Positions 1-9,300 of a stretch of DNA of 64,000 nt are shown here, one piece after another. This DNA is from Paenibacillus sp. J2TS4. GTDB lineage: Bacteria; Bacillota; Bacilli; Paenibacillales; NBRC-103111. Position 1 is the stretch's first letter, and the number at the start of each line of letters is the position of its first letter. The notes under the pieces are model-generated. The model ran no database searches, had not been told where the DNA came from, and was given only the letters and a program-made list of their open reading frames with translations. The stretch is taken from contig NZ_BOSH01000007.1 in the NCBI RefSeq assembly GCF_018403245.1, forward strand, positions 248,001 to 312,000, written 5' to 3'. A program made the position numbers and the translations under genes.

Positions 1-287
1 TTCAGCCTTGGTCGCCTTTCCAATACGGATTCTTTGAAGGGGTTTTCCTTGGAAACGATAAGTTCCCGGAATTGAATCAGAATATCGACGAAATCGCGAA
101 AAAATACGAGGTAAGCAACACAACCATTGCCATCGCATGGCTGTTACGCCATCCCGCACACATGCAACCGGTCATCGGTACGATGAATGCAGAACGGTTA
201 AAGGATTGCTGTAAGGCAAGTGAAGTCTACCTGACACGTGAAGAATGGTATGACATCTATCGCGCGGCAGGCAATGTGCTTCCGTAA
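1..287 (+). CDS. aldo/keto reductase, C-terminal part only
   Basis: The frame is open from base 3, so the gene starts upstream of the window and only about 94 residues are seen. The visible part begins with QPWSPFQYGFF and continues through a hydrophobic IAIAWLLRHPAHMQPVIGT stretch, which is the usual end of the (beta/alpha)8 barrel of YdhF-like aldo/keto reductases, where W-x-L-x-HP and the I-G segment line the NADPH phosphate site. The family reduces carbonyl compounds with NADPH in the cytoplasm; the substrate cannot be told. The catalytic Asp/Tyr/Lys/His residues lie in the missing part. A terminator-like hairpin follows, so it is probably the last gene of its transcript. Confidence 0.8.
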   Translation, partial: QPWSPFQYGFFEGVFLGNDKFPELNQNIDEIAKKYEVSNTTIAIAWLLRHPAHMQPVIGTMNAERLKDCCKASEVYLTREEWYDIYRAAGNVLP

Positions 288-360
288 ACATGCTTTTCAT
301 GCTAGATGAATAAAGCCCTCTTCCGTATCGCCTAATACGCCGAATAAATGTTCCATCTGT

Positions 361-400
361 AAGCCCACCAACCGTCTATGGTTAGTGGGTTTAGTCTTTC
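361..400 (+). terminator. Rho-independent terminator after the aldo/keto reductase
   Basis: An imperfect 13-bp stem (AAGCCCACCAACC against GGTTAGTGGGTTT, one mismatch) with a 5-base loop is followed by a short T-containing run. It lies between the end of the plus-strand reductase and the end of the minus-strand VanZ-like gene, so it may serve as a shared, convergent terminator. Confidence 0.6.
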
Positions 401-531
401 TAGCAGCTGCACTTAGTGATTTCAAAGTTTCAAAACACGTCTACAAAGTATCTATAATTTTTATATTGGTTTATTTTCCGTTTCGATCATCTGCAGACTC
501 CATGGCGTGCCAGACTATAATTCGGATACCG

Positions 532-1476
532 CTATTCAATGAAACTAATAAGCAGCGCACTGGCTACAAGGTTATTTTCACCGGATAACCAGACCCTTAC
601 CGTAGGAACAGTATCCATCGAGTTCAGCATGGAAGCGAGTGCCGAAACCGTTCCATCTTCATATTTGCTAACGATTTCATTTTTATCGGAATGAATATGC
701 CGAATAATTATTTTGGTTGAGGCGCCGAGGGAGACGGTCACCTTTTCCTCTCCGTCATTCGATGTTCCCGATTGAGTCATTGTAACATTGTACTTCGGAT
801 TACGCTGTACCGTAATCGTGTCTGCATCTATGGACGCCAGTTCGCCAAACAAATGGGCCGCAGCCTCATCCAATCCTTCCATCACTTCTTTGTTCTCATC
901 TATGTAAACTACTTTGGAAGAGCCGAAAGGAAGCAAGCTTCCATCGACCTTCGCAATCGTTACGCTTCCGGCGATCCCCGCCACCAGATAAAAGACCACA
1001 AGTGCGATAAGGAGACGATCTTGGGCATGGAATATTCGCTTCATTCCTCTGCAGATCGCAATCCCGATTAATCCCCCCAATACGTTCAGAAGAATATCGT
1101 CCACATCACTGCTGCCCAAAGCCAGTATATATTGAACGATTTCAAGCAACAATGTGGTTAAAAACAGAATTAAGGTTTGGTGGCCAAGTGATTTTTTCTT
1201 TCCTGTATACGATACAAATATTCCGAGGGGGACAAATACCGCAATGTTACCCAAAATGTTGGTCATCGCCATCCCTATATCCATGGGTTCATTCAAAAAA
1301 TCGATAATTGTACGAAAAGGAATGATATTCACACTTCTTAGTTCAAGAAGCGGATTCGTAAATACACTTGAAATAGGGATAGTTTTAAACAAGATTATTT
1401 TAAGTGCAAAGCAAGCATATGCAGCAAAAAGTAAATAAAATAGAATCCTCCAGATTCGGTTTGAATTTGACTTCAT
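532..1476 (-). CDS. VanZ-like family membrane protein
   Basis: A 314-residue protein whose first half has about five hydrophobic segments, including IWRILFYLLFAAYACFALKI, NILGNIAVFVPLGIFV and LILFLTTLLLEIVQYIL. The NIIPFRTI and N-I-x-GN-x-x-x-F-x-PLG motifs are typical of the VanZ-like domain. VanZ confers low-level teicoplanin resistance in enterococci, but most homologues have no known role. The last 140 or so residues are hydrophilic and not part of the family core; they probably face outward. The ATG at 1476 is preferred over the GTG at 1488 because AGAGGTG stands 9 bases before it. It is transcribed away from the HD-domain gene. Confidence 0.8.
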   Translation of the reverse strand: MKSNSNRIWRILFYLLFAAYACFALKIILFKTIPISSVFTNPLLELRSVNIIPFRTIIDFLNEPMDIGMAMTNILGNIAVFVPLGIFVSYTGKKKSLGHQTLILFLTTLLLEIVQYILALGSSDVDDILLNVLGGLIGIAICRGMKRIFHAQDRLLIALVVFYLVAGIAGSVTIAKVDGSLLPFGSSKVVYIDENKEVMEGLDEAAAHLFGELASIDADTITVQRNPKYNVTMTQSGTSNDGEEKVTVSLGASTKIIIRHIHSDKNEIVSKYEDGTVSALASMLNSMDTVPTVRVWLSGENNLVASALLISFIE

Positions 1477-1873
1477 CCTTGTTCGCACCTCTTTAGAATT
1501 TCAATGGAATGTATGAACTGAACCATTTTCTATATTACCGCCTTTTAAAAAATATTTATCTGATGACCACTTCCCCGTACTTTCCGGTTGTTATAATAAT
1601 ACATTTAACGACCTTCGAAATCTTTAATACTATCTACAAAATTTATAAAATTTTCCTTAAGAATGGCAATTTGTTCAAATCGTCCGACATCACGGTTTCA
1701 ATAAAAAGACATAACAAAAAACCGACGGCATGAGGTCGGCTTTAGAACATTACGCTGCTAACTTAGATTTATGCAATAACTTCCTGTTCGAGTTAATCAC
1801 CCGTTAACAAACAGAATTTATACTATACGTAAGGCAACACTCCATACATTAATCAAAGAAAGGAGTTCTAAAT
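1477..1873. other. intergenic region, no gene seen
   Basis: An AT-rich stretch between the divergent VanZ-like and HD-domain genes. It must hold both promoters, but I could not single out a convincing pair of hexamers. A short CCGAC/GTCGG hairpin flanked by A and T runs lies near 1724-1745. The plus-strand open frame at 1509-1733 has an arbitrary-looking composition and no ribosome binding site. Confidence 0.4.
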
Positions 1874-2503
1874 ATGGGTATTCATGCGTATTTCCAATCG
1901 TTAACCGATTTAGAGCGAATTATTCGCTGCCCTGGTAGATTCAAGTTTCAGGAGCATAGTGTATCCGCTCATTCTTGGAAGGTAGTTCAATATGCCAAAA
2001 CATTGGCGGATATTGAAGAAAGTAACGGAGTCGCTGTGGATTGGAAAAAGCTTTACGAAATAACAAGCAGCCATGATTACGGTGAAATTTTTATTGGAGA
2101 TATTAAAACGCCTGTAAAACACTATTCACTAGAACTTCGAGCCATGCTGCAAAAAGTAGAAGAAGGAATGGTCGATCATTTCATTGACGAGCATATTCCA
2201 GAGGAATTTAAGCACATCTTTCGCAGACAACTGCGCGAAGGCAAAGACGATTCAGTGGAAGGGCAAATATTAGAAGTTGCCGATAAACTGGATCAAATCT
2301 ATGAGGCTTTTGCTGAGCTGCAGCGAGGGAATACAGAGAAAGAATTTATCGTGATGTATCGAAATGCTCTTATCAAAATTAAAGGAATCCAGCTTTATTG
2401 TGTTGATTATTTTCTACAAAATATTTTGCCCGATATGGTTAGCGAAGGATCAAGATCTCCTATCGATATTAAAAAGATTACGAATGAAGCGTTAGCGTCA
2501 TAG
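1874..2503 (+). CDS. HD-domain 5'-deoxynucleotidase, YfbR-like
   Basis: A 209-residue HD-superfamily phosphohydrolase. His33, the His67-Asp68 pair, Glu71, Asp76 and Asp137 line up nearly residue for residue with the metal and catalytic positions I recall for E. coli YfbR (H33, H68, D69, E72, D77, D137). Arg18 is also kept, while the neighbouring Trp of YfbR is Cys here. YfbR removes phosphate from deoxynucleoside 5'-monophosphates in the cytosol. The start is well supported by AAAGGAG seven bases upstream. It appears monocistronic. The exact substrate is inferred. Confidence 0.8.
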   Translation: MGIHAYFQSLTDLERIIRCPGRFKFQEHSVSAHSWKVVQYAKTLADIEESNGVAVDWKKLYEITSSHDYGEIFIGDIKTPVKHYSLELRAMLQKVEEGMVDHFIDEHIPEEFKHIFRRQLREGKDDSVEGQILEVADKLDQIYEAFAELQRGNTEKEFIVMYRNALIKIKGIQLYCVDYFLQNILPDMVSEGSRSPIDIKKITNEALAS

Positions 2504-2752
2504 CTATTCACTTCCATTAATCTACTCATTATCTGACTTTCACCCCTTAGTTAGTCCCCAGTATTTTCACCCTACCTTGGAGAGGCATCTTAGTCAACCT
2601 CAGTTCTCTCCGTTAACGTCCACACAACATATGCGTGATCGCAATATTATACTTTAGAAAATACACTCGAAAGCCGCAAGTCGATCGGCCCCTTCTTTTT
2701 CAAAAAAAGTTTGCGCTTAGGCGTGACCAAAGGTTGGAGTGGTGATATCCTG

Positions 2753-3397
2753 ATGATCTATACAGCTCTCGGAGATTCCATTACATTTGGCCAAAATGCC
2801 TCCTCTTTAAAAAAGGCATATCCTCATTTGATAATGTCCACTTTAAATATAGACTCACGCAAGGTGCGTGGTTTTGTTCTGGCTCGGCCCGGTTGGAGCA
2901 GCTATGATCTATTGGATGCCGTCATATGGAGGGGGTCCTCCGTAATCAGTCATTCCTCTGTTGTCTCTGTATGGATTGGAGGCATTGATTTGGCGAACGC
3001 GGCATTAGCTTCAATTAGAACCAAGCAACCACTTGCTGTCAAAAACATTATAACCAACTATAAGCGTAATTTAAGTGCCATTTTTACTCATATAAAAAAA
3101 GGAAGCCGAGCTCGGATCATTTGCTGCACGCAATACAATCCATTTCCGAACAGCCCTCTTTCGGTTGAGTCGATAAGCCAATTTAATCTTATGATAAATG
3201 GGCTCGCCCATAGTTACGATGTAGCTGTAACTCCCGCTCATACGTGGTTTGAAGGAAGACAGGCAGGTCTTATATATGGGTATCGAAACGGAAAGATCGA
3301 AGACGCATTAAGTGGATCTTTGCCCATCCATCCGAATGATCAGGGGCACCGAATTATTGCCATGAGCTTGTCCCCATATCTGATCCCTCGCAAATAG
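2753..3397 (+). CDS. SGNH/GDSL-family hydrolase
   Basis: A 214-residue protein starting MIYTALGDSITFGQ, so the GDS nucleophile block (block I) is at Ser9. Block III is suggested by VWIGGIDLAN (in place of GxND) and block V by IHPNDQGHRIIA, giving the Asp/His of the triad. Such enzymes hydrolyse esters; relatives act on lipids, acetylated sugars or arylesters. There is no signal peptide, so it should be cytoplasmic unless exported by an unknown route. The ATG at 2753 is preferred to an upstream TTG at 2711 because GGAG/GGTGAT precedes only the ATG. GGID replacing GxND is slightly unusual. Confidence 0.75.
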   Translation: MIYTALGDSITFGQNASSLKKAYPHLIMSTLNIDSRKVRGFVLARPGWSSYDLLDAVIWRGSSVISHSSVVSVWIGGIDLANAALASIRTKQPLAVKNIITNYKRNLSAIFTHIKKGSRARIICCTQYNPFPNSPLSVESISQFNLMINGLAHSYDVAVTPAHTWFEGRQAGLIYGYRNGKIEDALSGSLPIHPNDQGHRIIAMSLSPYLIPRK

Positions 3398-3426
3398 TTC
3401 CCTTCTCGGTCATTGATTCATTACAT

Positions 3427-5124
3427 CTAGTCCAGCTTGATTTTTTGTAATTCATCCAAGAGGGCGGGCCGGTTCGGATAAGCCTCGCGAAGCCGCTCTA
3501 CAATCTTCCGCGCATGAGCCGCTCCTCCCGCCTTGATAAGAACACGAATCGTTCCGCATGCTTTGCGGTAACTTTTTCGATTCGCTGACTGGGCAATGTC
3601 CTCCGATATGATTTGTGTAAATACAAGAAAAACTTCTTCTGCAAATTTGTCAACCAGATGAGGGTAAAATTCCAGCACGGCTCGGTTATGCTTGCGAACA
3701 TAATCCATCAGTCTCGCCGTCTCCCCTTCTTCAATAAGCACTCGCGTATATAAAGAAGCCACATTCCAGTTCATATCGCTGTTGGCTTCCAGCTTATCCA
3801 GAAAGTCCTTGTATGCGGACGGCCACTCATCTTCGCTATACAATTCTTTTAAACTTAAATAGTACTGATAATCCCCCGCCACAGCAAATTCCTCTGCAAG
3901 TTTGATTTGAGGCACCACTTGATGAGTAAGCTTGTAAATGTCGTAGCGGTACTTTTTCCATTGATCGACAAGACCGCGATACCCTTCTCGAGCATCTTTT
4001 CGTTCTCCTTGCTCGGCGAGTTCCAACGCGTGGTCGAATTCTTGATTTTTTATTGCATCCTCAATCGCTATTTTACGAAAGGCCGTAATGTCCAGATGCT
4101 CATGCAAATATCTCTGGGCTTCACGGCCACCTTCAAATTTATCAATAACTCGATACCTAAGCTGGGCTGCGTTCTCGAAAAAATAGGAACTGTGAGAGGA
4201 TTCACGGGCTTCCAATCCTTCGACCAATTGACTCCATTTCTCCTTTTCTTCGAGGGTGGCCATTAAATAAACAGCACTTTCCAGAAGAGACAATTGCCAC
4301 TCATTCCATCCCTCTAAACTAGGATGAAGCGCCTCTTTGAGCACCAGTTGAAATAGGATGGACCTGTCCGTAGAAGAGCTATTCTCTAATTGAACCGATG
4401 CACTGTGAACAAAGTCCAAGCATTCCTCGATTAACCCTCCGACAATTCCCGAGGAATCATCACATGCTTGCAATAAATCACCCATCTCGTGCATAACGCA
4501 AAAACTAATCTCAACAGCACGAGGATAATCCCCGCTTTCCCGTACTTCCTCGGCTTTCTCCATAATTTTTTCTGCTCCGGTTACAGCGGAGGGAACATTC
4601 CGGTACGCAACAAAGCCATAACGATCAGAGTTTTGTTTAATCGTAGAACGAATGACCTTTTTGAATAGTTGTAAGCTTTCTTTTGGGCTAGCCTCCATAA
4701 ACTGAAGCTCAAGGGCTTGCTTTACATCCTCGATCTCATTAGAAAAACGGATAAGAAGCCTGATTAACTCATCCTTGCTTAGCGAAGTTAAATGATCCTT
4801 GATACTCTTATGGGCAGATTTGCGCCTTGAAGAAGGCTTAGCCTTTCCTATTGGGGAAAATTCATCACTGATTTCCAGCAGAACAGCCGTGACATGTTTA
4901 CAAATCGGACCCTGATCATAGGGACAGTCGCAAAAGGTATGAATTACTTCCCCCTGCGAACTAAGCTCAATTTCCACTTCGTATGGATCGCTTCCTTCAA
5001 CCACAGCACGATAAACTTGGGGCTCGACTTCACTAACAGAAAGAATATGTCCGTTTGCCCGGTATGCTTCTCCTCGCTCGAGAATGACCGGGTGTATCCA
5101 ATTTCTGATTTGATTTAGCTTCAT
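3427..5124 (-). CDS. SWIM zinc-finger family protein
   Basis: A 565-residue protein. The pattern CDCPYDQGPICKH near residue 65-78 is a textbook SWIM finger (C-x-C-xn-C-x-H), which binds zinc and is thought to contact DNA or protein. The rest is predicted to be alpha-helical and repeat-like (many paired helices with A-x-L-A-E type motifs), resembling a TPR-like scaffold. Family members in Firmicutes often sit beside SNF2 helicases; none is seen here. It is followed on the same strand by nothing obvious and preceded by two small genes also on the minus strand, which may share its promoter. The function is unknown. Confidence 0.75.
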   Translation of the reverse strand: MKLNQIRNWIHPVILERGEAYRANGHILSVSEVEPQVYRAVVEGSDPYEVEIELSSQGEVIHTFCDCPYDQGPICKHVTAVLLEISDEFSPIGKAKPSSRRKSAHKSIKDHLTSLSKDELIRLLIRFSNEIEDVKQALELQFMEASPKESLQLFKKVIRSTIKQNSDRYGFVAYRNVPSAVTGAEKIMEKAEEVRESGDYPRAVEISFCVMHEMGDLLQACDDSSGIVGGLIEECLDFVHSASVQLENSSSTDRSILFQLVLKEALHPSLEGWNEWQLSLLESAVYLMATLEEKEKWSQLVEGLEARESSHSSYFFENAAQLRYRVIDKFEGGREAQRYLHEHLDITAFRKIAIEDAIKNQEFDHALELAEQGERKDAREGYRGLVDQWKKYRYDIYKLTHQVVPQIKLAEEFAVAGDYQYYLSLKELYSEDEWPSAYKDFLDKLEANSDMNWNVASLYTRVLIEEGETARLMDYVRKHNRAVLEFYPHLVDKFAEEVFLVFTQIISEDIAQSANRKSYRKACGTIRVLIKAGGAAHARKIVERLREAYPNRPALLDELQKIKLD

Positions 5125-5159
5125 TCCGCCTACCAGCTTTCTAAACGTTGTTGTTATAA

Positions 5160-5405
5160 TTAAGGATTTCCTACAGTGGGATTAGGATCGGCAGACTCCG
5201 GTTTTGAAGACTTTACATAGTGCGTAGAGTATCGCCGTTCTGTATGGATATTGCCCGATTTGGAGAAGCGAAGCGGCCGTTTAGGCCCCTTTCCCCATGA
5301 AACATAAGCGGTATGGGATTCTTTCAGTCCCAAGTCCCTCGCCGTTTCGCGAAATTGGGTCAGGATGAACCGACGGATCTTCTTTTGCAACTCTTGTCTA
5401 TTCAA
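5160..5405 (-). CDS. small basic hypothetical protein
   Basis: An 81-residue protein with a Lys/Arg-rich, probably helical first half (QELQKKIRRFILTQFRETARDLGL) and a polar, low-complexity second half. I do not recognise a family. It appears to start at a TTG with GAGGGG upstream, at rather long spacing. It sits 15 bases behind the UPF0158 gene and 35 bases before the SWIM gene, so the three probably form one transcript. Confidence 0.5.
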   Translation of the reverse strand: MNRQELQKKIRRFILTQFRETARDLGLKESHTAYVSWGKGPKRPLRFSKSGNIHTERRYSTHYVKSSKPESADPNPTVGNP

Positions 5406-5419
5406 GATAAAATACCCCT

Positions 5420-5866
5420 CTAATTAGAATAAGGGTTATTGGCTTTGTATTTTTGGTTCAGTTCATTATAGTTGATATCGAACCTCTCCAGCCAGGACTT
5501 AATCTCTTCTTCTGCATACATGTATTCGAATTTGTTCCATTCGTCCCACAGATCCAATTCGTAAAGCGCATCCTTAAACCTGCGAAAAGGTCTATGGCCA
5601 TCAAGAGCATCGAACAGCCTGTCCTCGGGATCGGATTCGGTACGCTGGGCAAATTTCGTCATCACATAAAACGCCTCATTCGAATCAATCTTTGGAATAT
5701 CGATGTAACGTTCTTCATTCTCCTCGTCATCCCAGTCGATTCTAGGCTCCCCCGTATAAGCTTCGTCCATGTTCAAAATAACTTGTCCGGTCTGCAGATC
5801 CAAGTAATAAGGATGCTCGAAGTTGTTATCCAGGTAGGCATCAATAAGCTCATCCAGTAAATTCAT
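5420..5866 (-). CDS. UPF0158 family protein
   Basis: A 148-residue acidic protein. YYLDLQTGQVI near the start and the run of D/E residues (WDDEENEERYIDIP) are typical of UPF0158, a family of unknown function whose members begin with a Y-L-D-x-x-T-G-x-V strand. No membrane segment or catalytic motif is visible. The ATG at 5866 is preferred to a TTG nine bases upstream; the ribosome binding site is weak for both. It is the first gene of a likely three-gene minus-strand transcript. Confidence 0.7.
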   Translation of the reverse strand: MNLLDELIDAYLDNNFEHPYYLDLQTGQVILNMDEAYTGEPRIDWDDEENEERYIDIPKIDSNEAFYVMTKFAQRTESDPEDRLFDALDGHRPFRRFKDALYELDLWDEWNKFEYMYAEEEIKSWLERFDINYNELNQKYKANNPYSN

Positions 5867-6388
5867 TTCAGTCAAACCCTTTTTCGATTTCTAGCATATA
5901 CTATATAGTTTAGCAGAATGATGCCGGGTAAACATCTACTTTTCTACGGCGCTATTTTTCTTATAGCAAGCTTCCAAAATGCAAATAAGAGAACCGCCTT
6001 TACTGTTTTACTGCTCTTGTCATTTTTTGAGGCTTAATAGATACCATTTCTAATGGATCCAAAAGCAGCCGAAGATCTAACCGTTACATGGTTAATCATC
6101 AATATGAATTTAAAGACCTCGTACAAGTTATTAAACAACATAGTAAAAATAGAAGCAAAGGGGTCTGATGCAATTGCACCAGATCCCTTTGCTATAAATG
6201 GAGGACGAGGGTAATCCCCTGCCTCCGAATACCGACTCCAATACGGCCGACCTTACATCCTCCACACCTTTCCAATCCGATAATTATTGCTTTAGGCAAA
6301 TTAACAGAAACGGCTTATCCTTATCACGACGTTTGATCCAATCGGCCGATATTTCCGTATAATGTCCGTTTTATGACTTACCTTCCCT
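5867..6388. other. intergenic region with one long hairpin
   Basis: A 520-bp stretch between the UPF0158 promoter region and the end of the large heparinase gene. The only structured element is a 38-nt near-perfect palindrome at 6155-6192, listed separately. A 54-codon open frame (6052-6213, plus) runs through it, but it has no ribosome binding site or recognisable product. Confidence 0.5.
6155..6192. repeat. 38-nt near-perfect palindrome
   Basis: The two 19-nt halves pair with one G-T wobble and one mismatch, starting GCAAAGG and ending CCTTTGC. There is no T-run on either side, so it is not a normal terminator. It may be a bidirectional terminator, a protein-binding site or a remnant end of a mobile element. 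Confidence 0.55.
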
Positions 6389-9300
6389 CTATGGCAGCAA
6401 TTGATAGACGCGAACCTCGGCATAGGAATTCCATTGATTCACGCTGTTGCCATGGCCCGTGATGCGGACATATCTCGCGTCATGCTGCCTCAAAAACGTT
6501 TTTTCGATATCCAGACTTTCTCCGCTGCTTGTTCCTGCAAACGCCTTGTGCCAGGTTTCGCCGTCCAGCGAAGTTTCGATCTCGAATTTGAAGCTCCGCT
6601 CATTTCCGCGGATAAAGGCGATGCCGACGCTGTTTACGGTTTTCGCTTCCCCAAGATCGAGCCTAATCCATTGATCGCCTTCCGCACCCCAATAAGTATC
6701 GAAATTACCGTCGATTGCTTTATCCTCCGTATTTCCCTGGTCGGCTTGTGAGGCACTGGCGGAAACGGCCGAAATAGGAAGTTCAGTCAAACGCTCCTCT
6801 TCTCCGTCAAGCGGCGTTAATTTGAAGTTGAAATAGTAAACGCTCTTGATCTCGGGACTTTGCAACGAAGATACGATAAGCTTCGTAATGCCGGGAACGT
6901 CATCCGCAGGGACGGCTTGCACCTCGTACAGTGAATGATCGTAGACCACTTCAACGACAGGCACATTCGTACGATCTAGCGGCAGCAGAACATCATAGCT
7001 GAAGGTCTGCCCGTCAAAGCTTCCGAGAGGCTCGCCGTCGAGGCTCACGCCTTGAATGACGGGAATCGTCAGCTCGCCGTCCGCAATCCTCCACTGATCG
7101 AGCGGAGCACTGGTGAACGAAGTATCCGTGTCCTCCACCGCTCCGACAATCGGGATCAACGTCACCGTCAGCCGCATATCCTTCACTTGATCCACCTTGA
7201 CAAACAATTTGCGAATCCCCTCATTCTGATGCTGTTTCGGCGGATTGGGCGATTCTGGCAGCGGCTTGGCGTCCATCACGCCGAGCTTCGCTTCGATCTG
7301 ACGGCCTGAAGCGTCGCGGGCGTCACTGTCCAAACCGACCCACAGCTTCTCTCCGCCTTTGGTCAGGATCGCCGACTGGCTGTCGTCGCTAACTTGAATA
7401 TCGGCTTCCGTATGCATGAACCAGTACGCGGTGGACGGGTTCAAGAAGGCAACTTCGTCCTGAATCGTTGCTCTTGTACGGTTTGAGGCGAGCATCACGC
7501 CCCGCTTCGCCGAGGAGGCATGCTTGTTATAAGCCTCCGTCAGATTGGCGATTGCAAATCCGCCAAGCGGCTTGCTTTCCGTCTTTTCAATTTTGGCAAA
7601 TGCCTTAATATTTTGCTGCGCGCCTCCGTCGGGATTGATCACTAGCGTGTTGTGCCCTTCCGGATTCAAGCGATAATAGGTTAACCGCTCCTTATCATAA
7701 TTCGAATAGCCGGGTAGATTGTAATCGTCCTTGCCCAAGTCGATCGCCCATTGCTGGCCTAACGATTCGAACACGAAGCTGCCCAGATCGTAATGCCCGT
7801 GACTGACCACGTTGTTGCCCGCCTTCAATCCGAGGAAGCTCGTATTGGGATCGTCCCATTTGCTTCTGAATGTGGCAACTTCCGTCCCGCTGAAGTATTG
7901 GTCCAGTTCCAGCGTTTGCCCCGGAAGATAGGCTTCCGGCTCATACCATAGCATTTCGAATTCGGTACCGGCATTTCTGTACTTGATTTTATTGTCCAAA
8001 TGCACAGAGGCCAGCAGGCGATCCCCGTATTTCTTCGCAATCCACAATTCTTCGGCAGCAATCACTTTGTTATTCGACGCATCCCCATAATTCAACGAAC
8101 CGACCGCTCCGCTTAAATAGGTCGGGAAATACCCCGTTTTGTTAAGTCCGGGCGTTTGGTCATATCCGTAGCTAGTCCCTAGCGCCGTTTCCAGCGAAGA
8201 AATGAACCGAACAATGTACTCCAGCGTATATTTCCAATAGCTCGGGCCTTCCGCCCATGCTCCGTCGAGAGTGAACTCCAGTAAAATAAAATCCTCCAGC
8301 GCATGGAATGCAATATCCAGTATTTTGCCGCCGAATTGCTCCATCGTCACTTTCTCGTTGGACGGCAGGACGATTTCCCTCTCTATATCCCCGATCGCCA
8401 TCAAAGCGAGCACAGAGGCTCCGTTGCATACCGCATTCCAGTTATTCGCTCTCGGATACGTATGGATCCACCAAACATTTTTGTTATAGGCCTCTAGTGT
8501 TTTAATGAGCCCCTTGTTAATAATGGCGTCTTCGAGGATTTGCTTTTGCTCCGGCGTCCAGGCGTCGTACAACCAATCATAGGCTATAGCAAGGCCTTCC
8601 ATAAATTCGGCCGTGTTCAGAAATTCGTTATCTTCGTTCCAGCTCGGGAATTGCGATACCGTATAGACTTCGTCCCAGATCCTCTGCTTGTATTGTTCCT
8701 TCTTGGCAGCATCGTCACTAAGATGATACAGCATCCCCAGATTGACAACTAGCGGTCCCACTTGTCTGGAGCCGATCATCCTTCTGCCGTCCGGCAGGTC
8801 GTCCGTTGGCAGCGCCATATGCAGATGCTTCTCCCCCTGCTTCTGAATGTCCTCGTACCACTTGCCGATCGTTGCTTCTCCGGACTGAATCATCGATTTG
8901 ACCCGGGCAAAGTCGGACGATGTTGCCAAAACCCTTGGATGAGCCGCATCATTGCTCTTCAATCGGGCCATAGCTTCTTCCCCGGTCGGACGGTCGTAGA
9001 CGATCTCTTTGATCGCCTCTTCGATAAAGAACTTCTCATTATCCTTCGGCTTGACGCTCTCATCCACTTTATCGAGCGCATCGTCGAACGGCTTGGCCGT
9101 ATCGCCAATGACAATGAGCCCCCTGCCTTTATAGTCCGTATACACTTGCTTCTGCAGGATCTTGCCCGCCATGTCCAGAGGAACCATGACATCATCGGAT
9201 GTAAACTGAATATGGGGATCCGGATACACTTCACCGGCAATGACGGCATGATTCTTCGTCACCGTCACATTCCGTCCACCCTTTTTGATACGCGCGCTTT

